From NCBI GenBank assembly GCA_014706295.1, contig JACSVZ010000037.1:3100001-3164000 (forward strand): DNA of 64,000 bases. Reading direction: 5' to 3'. A program made the position numbers and the translations under genes. The notes under the pieces were generated by a model. The model ran no database searches. It was not told the origin of the DNA and worked only from the letters and a program-made list of their open reading frames with translations. The stretch is from Lycocorax pyrrhopterus obiensis. Taxonomy: Eukaryota; Chordata; Aves; Passeriformes; Paradisaeidae. Below, piece after piece: positions 1 to 13,300 of the stretch (positions are counted from its first letter, which is position 1; every line of letters starts with the position of its first letter).

Positions 1-137
1 GGTTATTAACTGGGAACTTCAGAAAATCAGGAGGTGGTTTTATGTCTTCCGAGCAAAAATGGCTTCAGCGCCAACGGCCGCGTGAATCACAACTTCTCAA
101 CACAGACTTCTCTCAGCAAAGACTTGTCTCCACCCAC
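1..137 (-). other. MIB2: MIB2 intron, partial
   Basis: This is intronic DNA 3' of the last visible MIB2 exon, beginning with the GTGGGT donor at 137. No exon or repeat is seen. Confidence 0.8.
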
Positions 138-332
138 CTAATTTTGGGAGATGCTCCTTGTAGTAGAAGCCCCCAGAAGCCTCCACGGTACATTTGAGGT
201 CCACTTTTCCCTTGTGGCCCACCCTGTAAACGTTGGTGGTTCCATCTGCCCAGGTGACGCTGGCAACGCTGCGGCCGGTCTCCACGTCCCAGCCTCGGAT
301 ATCGACCACGCGGCCGGTCTTACCTTCACCCC
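138..332 (-). CDS. MIB2: MIB2 exon: body of second MIB/HERC2 domain
   Basis: The acceptor is CTTTTCCCCTCAG and the donor TTAG|GTGGGT. The exon is phase 1 in and phase 1 out, residues 176-241. It contains [18 protein letters not shown], then [15 protein letters not shown] and [11 protein letters not shown], which close the second MIB/HERC2 domain. This is the most 3' part of MIB2 in the window; the next exon lies beyond base 1. Confidence 0.95.
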   Translation of the reverse strand, partial: GVKVRPAAWSISEAGTWRPAAALPASPGQMEPPTFTGWATREKWTSNVPWRLLGASTTRSISQN

Positions 333-3300
333 CTGAGGGGAAAAGAAGTGAAAATCAGGAAAACTGGATCATGAGACAACTCATTTTGACGAATTAAGAG
401 GGAATCTCTGCGTTAAATTTGCTGAAAGCCAGCGAGACACTCATTTTGGAATGATTCTGTGGAGAATTGCTGGTGTGCAGGAGCACGGCCTAGTTAGGGA
501 ACACACACACGGTGTCATGGCACCACACTGTGGCAAGAAAAAAACCTCAGCAGTGCTGCAAAACCCACCCAGGATCTTTAAATCTCTCCCTCCTGCTCAG
601 GGAGCTGCTTTCAGGTCACCACCACTGGAAGCAGCACAAGTCTCAGACATGTAAATGCTGCTCTGATCTCAAAAGGATGGATAAGCTGCATTGAGCATAA
701 GCTGCTTTTGCTCTCAGACCCTGCAAGTATCCACGTCCTCCACTGAACCCAGAGCTGCAATAAATGGCAGAGTCAACTTTGGAAACCTTTGAACTTCTGA
801 CTTAATTCTTAAGGGGCAAAAGGAGCTGTAAACATCACAGTGTGTGTCCAGGGCTCTGGGACAAACGGGCAGGAAAGCTTCTTTAGCCCTGGAGCAGCAC
901 ACAGAAATGCTCTCAGTGAACTGGGGACAGGCATCACACCCCAAAAGCAGCTTTGAAAAGGTTTTTTTGTCTCACTGCATTTTCAGCCTGAAGGTTTCAA
1001 TTCCTACAGAAAGCAGGAACCACTCTCCAGGAACCACAGAGTCCTTCAGCAGTGCACCATGTGAAATCCTCCTTATGGAGAATTTCTCCTCACTGTTCTT
1101 GAAAGTATCCAAATAAGGACATTCCACAGAACTCCAAAAGAAAATGGATACTGTACACAAAGTCAGATAAACCTTCCATTATCAATTAAAGCTTTTTCAG
1201 GAAAAGAGGGGTCTTTATTTTCTTCTAACATGGTGTGCATTTACAATTTTACACAAGAACTTCCAGGATGGTTCCCAGAGGTTTTCACATCCATGAAAAG
1301 AGGAGCAGAAAAACTTCTTTCCCACATCCTCGACATGGTTTATGTCACAGATATGTGACAAACAACAAACACAAGGAAACAATGGATATTAATTACTCTA
1401 AAGAACAGGAACCTGCATCACCTGATCAGCTCCCCTAGAAGCTGCTGCTCAGCACGTGGATTTTCAACCAGCAATTTGCAAAAATAAAATATAATATATA
1501 CATATATATATAAAAAAACAATTGGTGTTTTACAGGACATTCCAAAAGCAGCTTACCATCCTGGTTACCCCACTCCCAGTCAGGCCCACGGACCACTTTA
1601 GCCCCCTGGAAAGTCCCTTTTAATGTGATGCGAGTCAAATTCTGTCGAGGGCTCACTAGGACCCTGGAAAAACAGAGCAAAAGAAAACAAATGAATTTGT
1701 TGTTGTTACAGACACTGATAAAGCTCTGTTGCAGCTGAGGGCTGTCACATGAGGACCATCCTTCACTTTAGGGCAGTGGACATGACTGGGGTGGCCCTGC
1801 ACGGAGGCATTAATGGAGCTCAGCACATTTTATAACCTGAAAAGCAGAGATCAGACCAGCAGTGCTGTGGCTGGACCATTCCCAGTCTGTCACACACCTT
1901 CCCACCTGCCCTGCACCCCACATCCCCAGCACAGACCCTCCTCCAGCTGAAGGGAAAAGGAAAAAGGTACCTACGTGATAGTGAACAGGGGGTCTGATGT
2001 CCTGTTAAAGCAGCTCCCAATTCCCATAACGTCACAGCAGCCTCTCTGCTGGCTCTGTGTGTGCTGTCCCCAGGCTGGCACAAAGCCTTCTCATGAGCCA
2101 CCAAGCCACCAAAACCCACGGGGACCTGCCTGGTTGCTCACCCAGGGTACAATCCCCTTTTCTAGGTGACTGCAAAAGTGCCCCAATCCATGCCCGTGGA
2201 GCCTGCCAGGCTCTTGGCAGCTCCCAGCCCAGACAGAGCAACCCAAGTTCAGCAGCTGTTCCACAGGGCAAGGGGAGGGGAAGCTTCTTGGGGGTAGGGC
2301 TGACCTCACAACACTGTATTTATTTCCCATCTAATACCTCCAGAGGGAAGGTGGAGACTGAGGAGGATAAAAAGCTTATGCTTGAACTTACTGTTTACTT
2401 ATCCACCAAATGCTTAAGTCTTTTACCTTTCTTAACCTGCTAACAGATCTCCCACCTGTGGTTTACAACCTCATGTGTTTAAAAAGAGGGAGAGATTATT
2501 GATGCCTTGCTCTTATGATCACTGAATGTTCATTACCCAGGCTGGAGCTCAACAGGAGGAAGGTGAAGGCCCTGTATTTGTGTGGCTGAGATTTTGTCTG
2601 GTTTAAGCACCATCAAGGCTGGATATTGTTATGAAAGAAGATAATGACAGTGGAGGGAAAAGCTCAGCTAAAAAGAGACAGTGCTCAGCATTCATTTTAT
2701 TGCACTGTGTCAGGCACTACAGACTGGCTTCAAAAACCAGCACGGATTTGGGTACAGCCTCTGAAACAGCTTAGATGTTCTCACTGTATTTTGTTCAATG
2801 TTTTTCTAATAATTTATCAAAGATGTGTTAACCAAGCCCTGAGACAAAGTGATAAAAATACACTTCTCTCCTCCAAACCCTTCTCTCACAAGGGATGGGA
2901 TTCAATGCAAAGATTCTTAGTGATAGTAAAATAAAGCACTGAGTTAAGCTTAAGATGTTTAAATAGCAAAATACCAACCCCTCATTCTGTTCTTAGCATA
3001 AGTTCCCTCTTTGGATACTCACACAACAGTAGTCATTCCCCAGCTCAAGACTCTCACATTATTAACCTGCCACTTCCTCTGAAATTTATGGTTGGGGACC
3101 AAAAAAACCCAAAGCTGATCAGTTCAGAAAGCTGAGCATCCTTAAAGCAGGAAAATGTAAGAAATTCCATCTCCTGTCTTGCTGAAATGCTGAGGGCCAC
3201 CCACCAGAACTGCCCTCATCCCCCAGCCTCACCAAAATTCTGACCCTGCTTTAAACCAGCACTCCCAAAGAGTGATGCAAACACCAGATGTCCTGAGCCA

Positions 3301-6300
3301 GTGATTCTTATTAAGGTTTTAATCTAATTCCAAATGTTTTGCTCCAAATACTGGATAACAACCAAAGTTATTCAGAGTGATGCAAAAATACCCCCGGGAT
3401 AAATTTAATCACTGAGATACTGCCTTTAATAACAACGTTAATTATGACAGCACAAGTCTGCAGCCATTTCTGCCCTACAAATTCCAAGGATATTAAATTA
3501 CTGTCGAGCCCAGAAAGCACTTGGGAGCATGCACTGTACAGAATGAAGTTATGGCTCTCTCCAGCATGCTGGGAACCACTCCCTGGGGATGTTCTGCCTG
3601 TGCTCAAGTTTCTCTGTGGTGCTTATTTGGCTTTTGACATCCCTGAGAACTCTGCTCCAGCATCTGGAACAGCAGCATCACCCCCGCTTTAGAGAGAGGG
3701 ATGGGAGACCCAAATCAACTGATCTGGAGAAATTTACACAAAAACTACTTTTAACTTGCAGCAGCAAGTCAGTGCTCCATCAACCAGGTATGGTTGATGT
3801 TTTGTGAGATTTTTCTGCTGCAGAAAGTTCTTATCTAAAGAAATAAACACAATGAAGGGGACTGGGAAGTACAAGGGATGGTCACCCTGAAAGGTGGCAG
3901 GCCATAAATATCACATTAACCCATTCAGAAAGGCACAGCTCTAAACCAGAGTTTCAACTTGTGGGAGACACAAACCCACATCCCCCCCAGGACACACAAA
4001 GATCCACCTCCAGAAAAGCCAACATGAAGATCCTGCAGGAACCACAGGTAAAACCGACCTCAATGCAAGAAATTCCAGGTTTTCTAATCCCCCCAGCACA
4101 GCTTTTCCTGAAGCACTTCCAGCAGAGGATAAAGGAAGGCAGTTCTGACAGATGGCTGCTGGTTGCTCAAGCAGGAATCAGACTAAGACAAGGACGCTGG
4201 AGAGGGATCAGGATCACAGAAACCTATTTCAGGAACTGTCTTTACCCAGATTTTTTTCCTTTTCAATCCTCTCCTTCCTTGACAAGGCACAGTTCTTCAC
4301 AAAACCAGCTGTATCTTTATAACACATCTTTATAAGTAAAAGCTGTGTTTTCTGGTAACCCCCAAAGTAACTTGGATCAAATCCTGTTCTGGAAAGCCAC
4401 AGCAGGGAAGGTTTCAGACCAAGGCTACTAAATGGGAAGTAAAAAGGTTCCTGCAGACAGTTTTTCACAACTGTGCTCTCAGAGATGTTCATACAGAGCC
4501 CTTAAAGGCAGAATATTGCACTGAGAAGATGCAGAAACACCACTGAGCACATGGAGTGAAAATGTCTCGTTATCATCCTTCAAACATCATTATTAGTTCA
4601 AAACCCAGGCTAAGGCTGGTTTAGTGAAGGTTTCTCTCGCTTGCAGTTTTGACCACGTAATTCCAGAAAAGATAAAGATAAAATATGCCATGGAAACACA
4701 ATCCCTGCTCCACAAATCAAACAGAATAATCCAAATTGCACAAGGGAAGCCCCAGTGTGGCAATACACCCCGGTGTTCATGTTTGGGGTTTTTTAAGGAG
4801 GCACAGGCAATTTATCTGGCAAATCATGGGGGGTTTTTTTCCTAAAGGAAAATGATACAATTTCCTTAAAAGAAAAAAATAATAAATTCATAGAAATAAA
4901 TTCATTCATACTTCATGAGCACTTTGTCACAAGTCAGGAAATAAAAACGTCAGCACAGAAGAGTCGCGTTCAATTCCAAATATTCCTCACCCAAATTTCT
5001 TAGCTTGAACTGCCACTGCATAAATAACACATGTTGAGGAGGTTACTATGTAAATAAACCTGCATCCCTTTATTGCCCAGTAATCAAACACCCAGCAGTT
5101 GTCACTCAGCTGCTGGATTAGTTCAGCTCTCAGCAGAAGCAGCCACAGATGGGAGGTTGGATTATTAAAGCTGCCTTGAATGGGTCTGCAATGCACAGAC
5201 CTAAATCAGAGCACGCACTTGTTCCTGGATCTGATTTCCAAATCCAGCTGGTAACTCCACCAGACAGAGCTGGTTTAAGAATTACAGATGAAAATAACTG
5301 CAATCTCTGTTTTGACTACAGGATAAAACACAATGGGGGAAAATATTTGTATTTCTTATGCCTGATTACACAAAACATTTCCCTGTGCAGCTCGCTGGCT
5401 CCTCCAGCTCCATTGCTTGCCAGGAAAGAAAAAAAAAAAAAGGGCTTGTGAAAAATTATTGAGGTTGTGATTTATTGGTGAGTGAAGGCTAGAAAATAGC
5501 CTGGGTGAAATGCACCACATCTGAAATCCAACTCAGCCCCAGGCCTGAGCAGGGGATCCAAGCAAAATGCCAGTGCTGCATGGGAATATCACAACACCAA
5601 CATTTCGCATGAGATCATCTCAGGCTCAATTCTTTGCAGAACTCACCAGAGTGTGCCTGACTTTTGCAGCCCCAATATAAACTTGATGAGCTTTGCTTTG
5701 CTGCCCTGCTCACAGACACTGATTTATCTTCCAATTACTAAGCACATATTTAGCAAATGGATACAACAACTCTGAGAAAAGCTCTTCAGTAAAACTGAGC
5801 TGTTCCATCCTTTTAAGCCAACGATGAGAGCCTCTCCCACAACAGCCATAAAATTCAAACCAAACAAGACCAATAAAAAATAACAAATTAGGAGGTCAGG
5901 AAGAGATTACCTCAAATAGCAAAATGTAAAAAGAAAAACAGCATTTCCTGTCACCTAAAGTTCAAACTCAGGTCATTTTAAGACCTGAAATAGCCTTCAG
6001 GTAAAGGTGTCTTCAAAGCCTCTTTAGAAAACTGATTGGGAACCCTCTGCAGTGTCAGTCTGGGGTTAAATCCTCCTAAATCCTGGGATTAGTGACCTGC
6101 TACAAACAGGGATGTGTTGGCCTTGCCTGGTTCAGGTGGCCAGTGGTGGCTCTGGCAGCAACAGCAGGGATTTGGGAAGAACCAAAGGATCCCAGTTCCC
6201 AGAGAAAGGAGGTGGGAGAATCCTGGTCTCTAAAGGAGACTCATCCTGGATTTCACAGCCACTCAACAACAAAACTCAAATCCACACAGCATTTACCACG

Positions 6301-9300
6301 TCTTCTTAAATACTCTGATTTTCTCTTTTTGTCCTTAGGGAACTGCCAAAGGTTTTATCTTCTACTTTATTTAGAAGGAAAAAAAAAGAAAAGGAGAAAA
6401 AAAAAGAAAAAAGAAAAAGAGCGATGAGTGATCTAAGCAATAGTCAGTGAGTCATAAGCAGGCAATTTCTGCTCTCCCAAAGGATGCTGCAGTGCCTAAG
6501 GCAAAGTGTCTGCACAGCTCAGACCTCCCTTATTCCAAAGAAATCCTCTCCATGGCATCGATCAGAGGTGATCCGTGCCCTTTGTTTCACATCAGGACAT
6601 TCCATTCTCAATGCAGAGCACTCTCCAAACCCCGGACCAACAAATCACAGGGTTACATTTGCATTAAAGCAAAGATGTTCCCACTGCTTCCTGCCCCTGC
6701 ACCGCAGGGCATTTCTGAGTAAAAGGGTTTCAATCTGCCAGCTCCCTGTGTGAAAGCTGCAGAAAACACCCATTTATTGCAGTTACTGTGCCACCCTCGG
6801 TCAAATCCTGCAACCAAACCCATTTGTGACAACCTGTTTGCTCCAAAAGCTGAGTGACTTCCAAGAACCACAACGGGAACCTTTCATTCATCTTTAAAAC
6901 CGCAGCTTTCCACAACGGGGAGCTTCTTCCTTGAAACTTTCTAATTCCTCTCCATCCCAAAACTCAGCTGGAATCAATACCTGCCACACAGGAACAGCAG
7001 GAAAGGTGTTCCATTATCCAATTACAACTGCTGGTTTATCCTTGCCCCTTATTGAGGCTCCCAGAAATCACTGCCACACCTGACAGGCTCATGCTGTGTC
7101 TCTTTTTCTTTTATTTTTCTTTTAATTTCTATTTTTATTAGCTGCTTGCTATTCTGAAGATCCTTATTCCTGCTAACACACAGCAAAGTAAATCAGAATA
7201 GTGCTCATTTTATAAAGGCTTGGTATCAGGCACTCTGGCCTATGCTTAGAGTTCTTTTTGTCCCATAAAGTTGATTTAGATCACATTTTCTCTAACCACT
7301 CAACCAGCCACACTCATAGAAAAAAATAAATTTAAAAAGGCAAAAGAATTTAGGGAAAAAAAAACCCGACCCAACCAAAAAGCCACCAAAGCACCACCAG
7401 ACATCCCATTCTGCTCTGCACCTCCAAAGAGCTCTCCAGTGCTTCCATGACATTCCAGAGTGGTGCTGCAGTTTCTGGGAAAGTCAAACAATTCACACAG
7501 GACAGCTCTGGCCCTGGCAAGTTTCCTGGCCATCCTCCAAGCTCCCTTTTTCACCCTGACAGCAAGAACTGCACTGCCCAATTCCAGCAGCAGCCTGGGC
7601 GCAGGCAGAGACAAGCCTTGGGAGGGAAAATTGCTCTTTTGACATCCTCCAGCACTCAGATTGCTCAGAAAAAAAGGAACAAGTTCTGCAGAGGATGAGT
7701 CCTGAGGAGAAATTACCTAGAAATCTGCCTTTTGATCCAGGATAGCATTCCAGGTGCTCCTGGGGAAGGTCAGGTCCCTGCTGCCCAAAGGATTTCCCAC
7801 CTGCAGGGTTGGGAAATCCCCAGCACAGGGCAGGAAATTGGGGCTGCTCTGCAGCAGTGCCTTTTTTTAAATTTTAAATTTAAATGTGAGTAAAATGATG
7901 TACCTTAAACTCAAATAAAAGACACAAGCAGGCATCCCTGAGTAACTACTTGGAGATAACTCTGTTATTAATAGAAAGAGAAAACCCCCCACTTATCTAT
8001 TTTTATAGAGATGTGTATTTTTATAGATACACCAAATTGTGAGGCTCATTTCACAGTAGGATCTGGCTGCCTTGTCATACGAACACAAGCTCCAGAAACA
8101 CCCTAATCTGGTGGATAAACACAAGCCTCAAAGCTCAGAGGGGAGATTGTCTGGCCAGAAGCATCCCTCCTCTGCTAGGACTCAGAATTCTGGCTCAACC
8201 AATGCTGGCACCACTCTGGCAATCAGCTCCAGGCAGAGCTTCCCACATGGCAGGAAAAGCAGCTGCAAATCCCACACCGCTGCCTTCAGCACAGTAATTA
8301 CACTTTTCATTCCCCAGATGGATGCAAGGCACAGTGATATTTTCAAAAAGAAAAAAAAAGGAAAAGAAAAAGAAAATCAATGACAGAGATAAGATGATTT
8401 CTTATTCCTTCTCCTGAAGGCAAGAGGATTACATGATTCATCTTCATGCCCACTTTAGGAGCTGCAAATAAAAGTATTTTTGAGCCTGTTTTTGAGCTCT
8501 TCCTCAGGACAGGAGAACAGATCTCCCATGTTTTGGCAAATCATGGAGGAGCATAAAATTACAGCTGCTGTTCCACAGGCATCAGTGCAACACTCATCTC
8601 CAAAAAAATTAATGTGCAGAGCAGGAGGAAATGAGAAAGTGCTGCCTGTTCAGTGAACAGACCCCAAGAATAAATCAACAATTTGGGAGTGCAAGATCCC
8701 TGTCAGCCTCCCTGTGGCCTGAGAACAGCAAATAGCAAAGCAAGTCTAGGAAATTATTTAATTGTGGGAGGGTGAGGAAGAGAAAAACCAGAGCAGACAT
8801 CATTCTTTTGTCACTTTATAAAAACACTCTGCAGATTTCTGTTTGCTGCCCTTTTTTCAAGCAGCTTCATAAAAACTAACCATAATTCTACAGAAGAAAC
8901 TTTTTTGGTCGTGCAACCCAATCAGCAAAAATTGAGCACTGCCCCGTAAATTTCCAGGAATTTCTTTATAAATCACACAGATGTGCACAAGTTACGTTGC
9001 ACTCTTATTGCTGGGTTATTCTGCACACCCCAGGGGTGCGCACAGCAGGTTTTGGGGAGCATTAGGATGGAATTGAGCCCCATAAATGTGCTGAGGGTGC
9101 AGTGGACTCACGGCTGGGAGTGAGCAGTCTCGTAGCGCTCGAAGGAGTGGGACAGGTCGTGTTTGTTGTTCATGTAGCACTGGGTGCACAGGTCGTAGTC
9201 GAAGCACATTTTGCATTTCCACCTCATGCCTCGGATCCCGTGCTTCTTGCAGCAGTCACAGATGATGTTGGGGTGACGGACACCTAGGGGAGCAAAAGGG

Positions 9301-10289
9301 AATGGGAGATCCACCCAAATTCCAGGGAAAAGCAGGTTCTTAGAACCACCTTTCCAGAAAAAGATCTTTCACTGAGCCAAGGAGAAGCACAAGTACTTCA
9401 CACAAAACCACAATGCACCTAGAAATCCTGTCAGTCCTGTGTTCACCTCTTTCCAGCTTCTTACGTTCCCACTTTTTATCCCAGTCCTATCTAAAGTAAA
9501 CATCTCTGTTCATTTCAGCACAAATACTGCTCATGGAAGAGTGCCATGCTTAGTGCTGGGCATTGAAACAGCTGTGTTTCTAAAGAGAAATTATTAAAGG
9601 GCTAGAAAACCCTGGCACAACTGTTCTGAATGAACCTACTCCTCTAGTCCACACTTTACAGAATTAGGGCACACAACTGTAAAGGGGACTTGAATGAAAC
9701 TTGATGAACGCATGTTTTAAAGGGGGAAAAAAATCGTGTTTTGAAGGTGAGGCAATAATACAATGTGAAGTGATATGTGTAATATGAAATATCCATTTCC
9801 TGGCTGGAGGGCCTCTCCTCCCAAAGCCATGTCTGCAGAATGACAAAGTCGGTGACAGTGTTCAGCTCACAGATGGAAAGAGGAGGAAAGCAGAGCCTTT
9901 GCACTGAGGGAAACAGGAATGTCCTGGCCATGCACAGGCTGAACGTGCTCTGCCCACAGGTGCCACAGGCTGTCCCAGCACATGAGACAGGGGCAGGAGG
10001 TGGCTTTGCCAGTGGCTGTGCCCTTGCCCAGGCCCTGCTCACCTATCTGGGCGTTGTCATAGAGCAGGAGGTCGTAAGCCCCCTGGAAGCCCGTGCGGTA
10101 GTTGGTTCTGTTGCCCTGATCCCACTGCACCACCACGGTCTTGTCCGGCGTGGTGGGGCTGCCCGTCCGGCCGATCTCCACCACGGTGCCCACGTTGCCC
10201 TCGCCGCTGTCCTGGCTGCCCCACTTCCAGTCCACTCCACGGACTACCCGCATCCCGACCTGCATGCTGGCATGGGGGTCCAGGTCCAT
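138..10289 (-). CDS. MIB2: MIB2 (mindbomb E3 ubiquitin ligase 2), 5' coding half, spliced
   Basis: MIB2 is a cytosolic RING E3 ubiquitin ligase that ubiquitinates Notch ligands and promotes their endocytosis. Four coding exons on the minus strand join in phase: 10289-10043, 9283-9112, 1663-1557 and 332-138 (721 nt, residues 1-240 plus one base). Visible domains are a first MIB/HERC2 domain (about residues 12-80, with [10 protein letters not shown] and VVVQWDQG), a ZZ zinc finger (about 88-135) and the second MIB/HERC2 domain (from about 160, with [21 protein letters not shown] and [15 protein letters not shown]). This arrangement, and the wording of the motifs, fits MIB2 better than MIB1. The ankyrin repeats and RING fingers of the family must lie left of base 1. 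The start at 10289 matches the MDxDP N-terminus known for vertebrate MIB2. All junctions are GT-AG. Neighbouring FNDC10 and SSU72 support orthology. Confidence 0.95.
333..1556 (-). other. MIB2: MIB2 intron
   Basis: This is intron sequence between the two exons of the second MIB/HERC2 domain. It holds a short TA dinucleotide run at about 1492-1512. No other gene or recognised transposon is seen. Confidence 0.8.
1557..1663 (-). CDS. MIB2: MIB2 exon: linker and start of second MIB/HERC2 domain
   Basis: The acceptor is CTGTTTTTCCAG and the donor GATG|GTAAGC. The exon enters in phase 2 and leaves in phase 1, covering residues 140-175. It reads a linker ([10 protein letters not shown]) and then [20 protein letters not shown], the opening of the second MIB/HERC2 domain. 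It is separated from the ZZ exon by a 7.4-kb intron. Confidence 0.94.
1664..9111 (-). other. MIB2: MIB2 intron, 7.4 kb
   Basis: This is a long intron between the ZZ exon and the second MIB/HERC2 domain. It contains A-rich runs (about 5428-5441, 6377-6419, 8348-8376) but no reading frame resembling a known protein and no clear CR1 copy. I see nothing else in it. Confidence 0.75.
9112..9283 (-). CDS. MIB2: MIB2 exon encoding the ZZ zinc finger
   Basis: The acceptor is TTTTGCTCCCCTAG and the donor CC|GTGAGT. The exon enters in phase 1 and leaves in phase 2, covering residues 83-140. It encodes a complete ZZ-type zinc finger with candidate ligands C91, C94, C106, C109, C115, C118, H124 and H128 (motifs CDCC, WKCKMC, DLCTQC, KHDLSH). 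No ligand is missing. Confidence 0.95.
9284..10042 (-). other. MIB2: MIB2 intron
   Basis: This 759-bp intron lies between the first MIB/HERC2 exon and the ZZ exon, with GT-AG ends. I see nothing else in it. Confidence 0.85.
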
Positions 10290-10393
10290 GGATCCGCACA
10301 GCAAACCCTAAAACTCCTCCTCGAGAGGGGTCTCGGAGACGGGCGGGATCAGCGGCAGCACTCGCGGCGTCGTGGGCAGCATGGTCAGCACAC
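10043..10393 (-). CDS. MIB2: MIB2 exon with start codon: 5' UTR plus first MIB/HERC2 domain
   Basis: The acceptor is TATTTCCAG, with the exon beginning at 10393. Bases 10393-10290 are 5' UTR and 10289-10043 code for residues 1-82 plus one base. The donor follows ATAG at 10042. The coded segment holds nearly all of the first MIB/HERC2 domain (W21, W23, W56, and the Y64/F68/Y72 aromatic positions), the module that recognises Notch ligand tails. The leader contains an in-frame 24-codon upstream ORF, listed separately. Confidence 0.93.
10308..10382 (-). promoter_or_regulatory. in-frame upstream ORF (24 codons) in the MIB2 5' UTR
   Basis: Within the first coding exon an ATG at 10382 opens 24 codons (MLPTTPRV ... 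EEEF) and ends at TAG, 10310-10308. It lies six codons upstream of the MIB2 start at 10289 and in the same frame. It could reduce initiation at the main ATG; readthrough of the TAG would extend MIB2 by 31 residues. The ATG context (GACCATGC, with G at -4 and A at -3) is reasonable. No function is shown. Confidence 0.6.
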
Positions 10394-13300
10394 CTGGAAA
10401 TACAACAGGAATTTAGGTGATGCCACTCCACACATCGCATTTCCCCCCAGAAGGATCTGGCTGCAGAAAAAGCCCGACCTGCTGAGCTGAGAAATCTCTG
10501 TTTTATTCAAAACTGGGATTCTCACAGCTTGAGCACTGACGGGAATGATACAAAAACCAACCAGGCTTCCAAGGCTCAGCAGCAGCTGCAATAATATCCA
10601 AAAACTTGTTCCAGAGCACTGTGAATGAGGGAAGAGAACTGGGCAAGGAGTCTTTACAAAATTCCAGTACCAGCCCTTGATTCCAAACTCAGGAATAAGC
10701 ACAACAGCCACCAGAGACACAACAGCAGCAGACAAGCAAGCACAGTAAATAAAATGGAAAGAAACGACCAAGTAAACACCAGCAGCACGATTTTAGCAAT
10801 AAAAGTCAATCTCAGCCTATTTTTCAGGAAGTCTCCTCACATGCATCTTATTTTAATACCGCACTGTCGAGTTTCACTTGCCCTTCAAGCCAGTTTTGGT
10901 TTTGATTTGAGGATATAGGAAGTTTTAAAACTTGAAAGAAGCGTTTGTCCGTTTTCCCCAAGTAACTGCAGTTTTTCAAAAACATGGCCAATGTCAGATT
11001 AATTTCAGTCTTTTCCTGTTATTTATCCACGAGCTACAGCAGGAACAGGGAAGGGCTATTGCTCAGCCTGCAATAAACCCAGCAGATTTAGTGCTGGGAT
11101 CAGTGAGACAGGGACAGCCTTCCCAACTGTTGCCATGACAATGGGTAAATGAGGTGAACACCACACAGATGCAGCACACCCTCAATTCTGAATTAAATCA
11201 AACAGATTCTCGAATCAAACAGATTCTCAAATCCTTGTTTCTCTTTACCAGCACAAGACAGAGGAGTGTGGCTTTCAATATGTAGAGCCCGGAAAAATCT
11301 CCTGTAGCATCCTCAAGCAACCCTGGGTCTCCCTCTTCCTCCTGAGCTATCCAGAACATCCAGATTTTCTCAAAAACTGAAAAAAAAGGCCCAAGAGGAT
11401 GCCAAGGGATGAATAAAGCAGATGCCACAAGCAAAGCTCCCCCAGTGCCACGACACAGGGCCAGCTCAGCCCAGGGTGAGGAGCTGGTCCAGCTGAGGGG
11501 ATGTGCTCAGCCCCAGCAGCAGGAGCAGCTCTGGGCCCTGGGACGCGTTGTCAACACTCCCACCTACCAATAAAGGTAACTGAAACCCCCAAGCCCTAAA
11601 AATAAACCCGTCCTCCAGCCAAACATCCTCTTTTGAATGCATGGAGGAGTCGTTTGATGCAAAATCACATTTCCAGCGTGCAGCGTGAGCCTGATTCCTG
11701 CTCAGCTTCAGCATCTCTGCAGCTTCAGCCCCTCCCTGCCACGCACGGCTGTGACATCCAAACACCTGTCCCACGAGAACAGCATCAAACCCAGCTGTCC
11801 TTGTGAACTTCACATCATCTTCGCTTCTAATCATCACTAAAAGTCGCCCTGGGCGACTCTTTCATTTGTTTTTGTGGGGGTGGACGGAACATTGCTGAGT
11901 TGAAGGTGCACCAGTGTTTACGGTGTTTATGAGAATTATCAAAGAACATCCTTTTTAGAAAGCTCTGCAGAGCCTAGTGAGATTTTCCCTCTTCCTCCAG
12001 ATCAAAGATGAATAAAATGGACTATTTATTGCTCCAACAAAGAGGCAGAACTGCTTTTTTTTAAAGGCTGCTACGAACCAGTCAAGCAGAGAAAACAAAT
12101 GGGAACATCCAACAATGCAAAAGGTACAAGAGAAGCACAATTTAATTATTGTTACAGGGCTTTTCCTTAAAGAGAACCACCACAACCCCTTCCTGTTTCA
12201 TCCCAAGGAATCCCATGCTTGGGGAAGGAAGCAACAAATTCCACAGGGTGTTAGGTGGGGATAGAGGGTCGCTTCCCAGCCTTCAGAGTTTTCTGCCATT
12301 TCACTGGGCCTTCTTCCTCTCCCCAGGAATGAATGAACCATCACAGGCTTAGAACTCTCAGCATTCCAAGGAAGGCAACACCAGTTCCAGCAATTATCGA
12401 TCGAAGAACATTCCAGGCTGTGCCACAAACCCATAAAATGTAAATCTCTACAGCATAAAAGAGGATAATCCCTCCCTACCTGGAAAGAGCAGAGCAGGCT
12501 GGCACTGGCACATCCTGACAAGTGCCCAATAGAGAATCCCGACAGCAGAGCCAACCCTGTGTCCCAGAAAGGCAAACCCACACCCTCCCTGTGCACCTTC
12601 CCACGAATTTTGGATGCTGCTGGAGCTCAGCTGCACACTTGTGATGCTGAATGCTTTTGAAGGAGCTGTCAGTGCTGCAAAAACCACCACCAGTCCCTGG
12701 CTGGCGGATCTGAGGACGCCTTCCTAATGCGAATATTCCATTTTCCACACAAGAACGCACCAAGTGCATCCTGCATTCCCATCCCCTCCGCAGGGACGAT
12801 GCACAATGGGAGGAAAGGGCTGTTCAAAATCTTTACGAGATTAATTAAGCGCTCTCGTGGTCTGAGCCTTGCCAGAGCAGCATTATTGACTTCCTAAGTG
12901 GAAATGTTTCACTCACTGAAGCAAATACTCCTCCCTCGATGCTGCCTGGGCCATAATTATTCCAGGGAAGGACAGGTATAGCTGCCACAAATGATTCACA
13001 GGGAAAACATCGCTTTCCCATGGGAAGTTCAAGTAACCATGAACAAATAATCCACTCTAAGAAAAGCAGATTTCTGAATCCTGATCTAACATCCCGACCT
13101 TGCCTACTGTGACTCAGGAAAGAGCAGCCTAGCTGTAATCTGTGAGCCCAGTTTTAGGGAATCCCACTAAAACTTAACTGGAAAAAAGGGAAAATATTCC
13201 AGTTTTTAATCCACAACATTTTAGCTGCAATAATTGTGGCAACTTTCTGCCAATATTCAACTGTGACAGCCCCACATCCACCTCGTGGGAGGCAAAGGTT

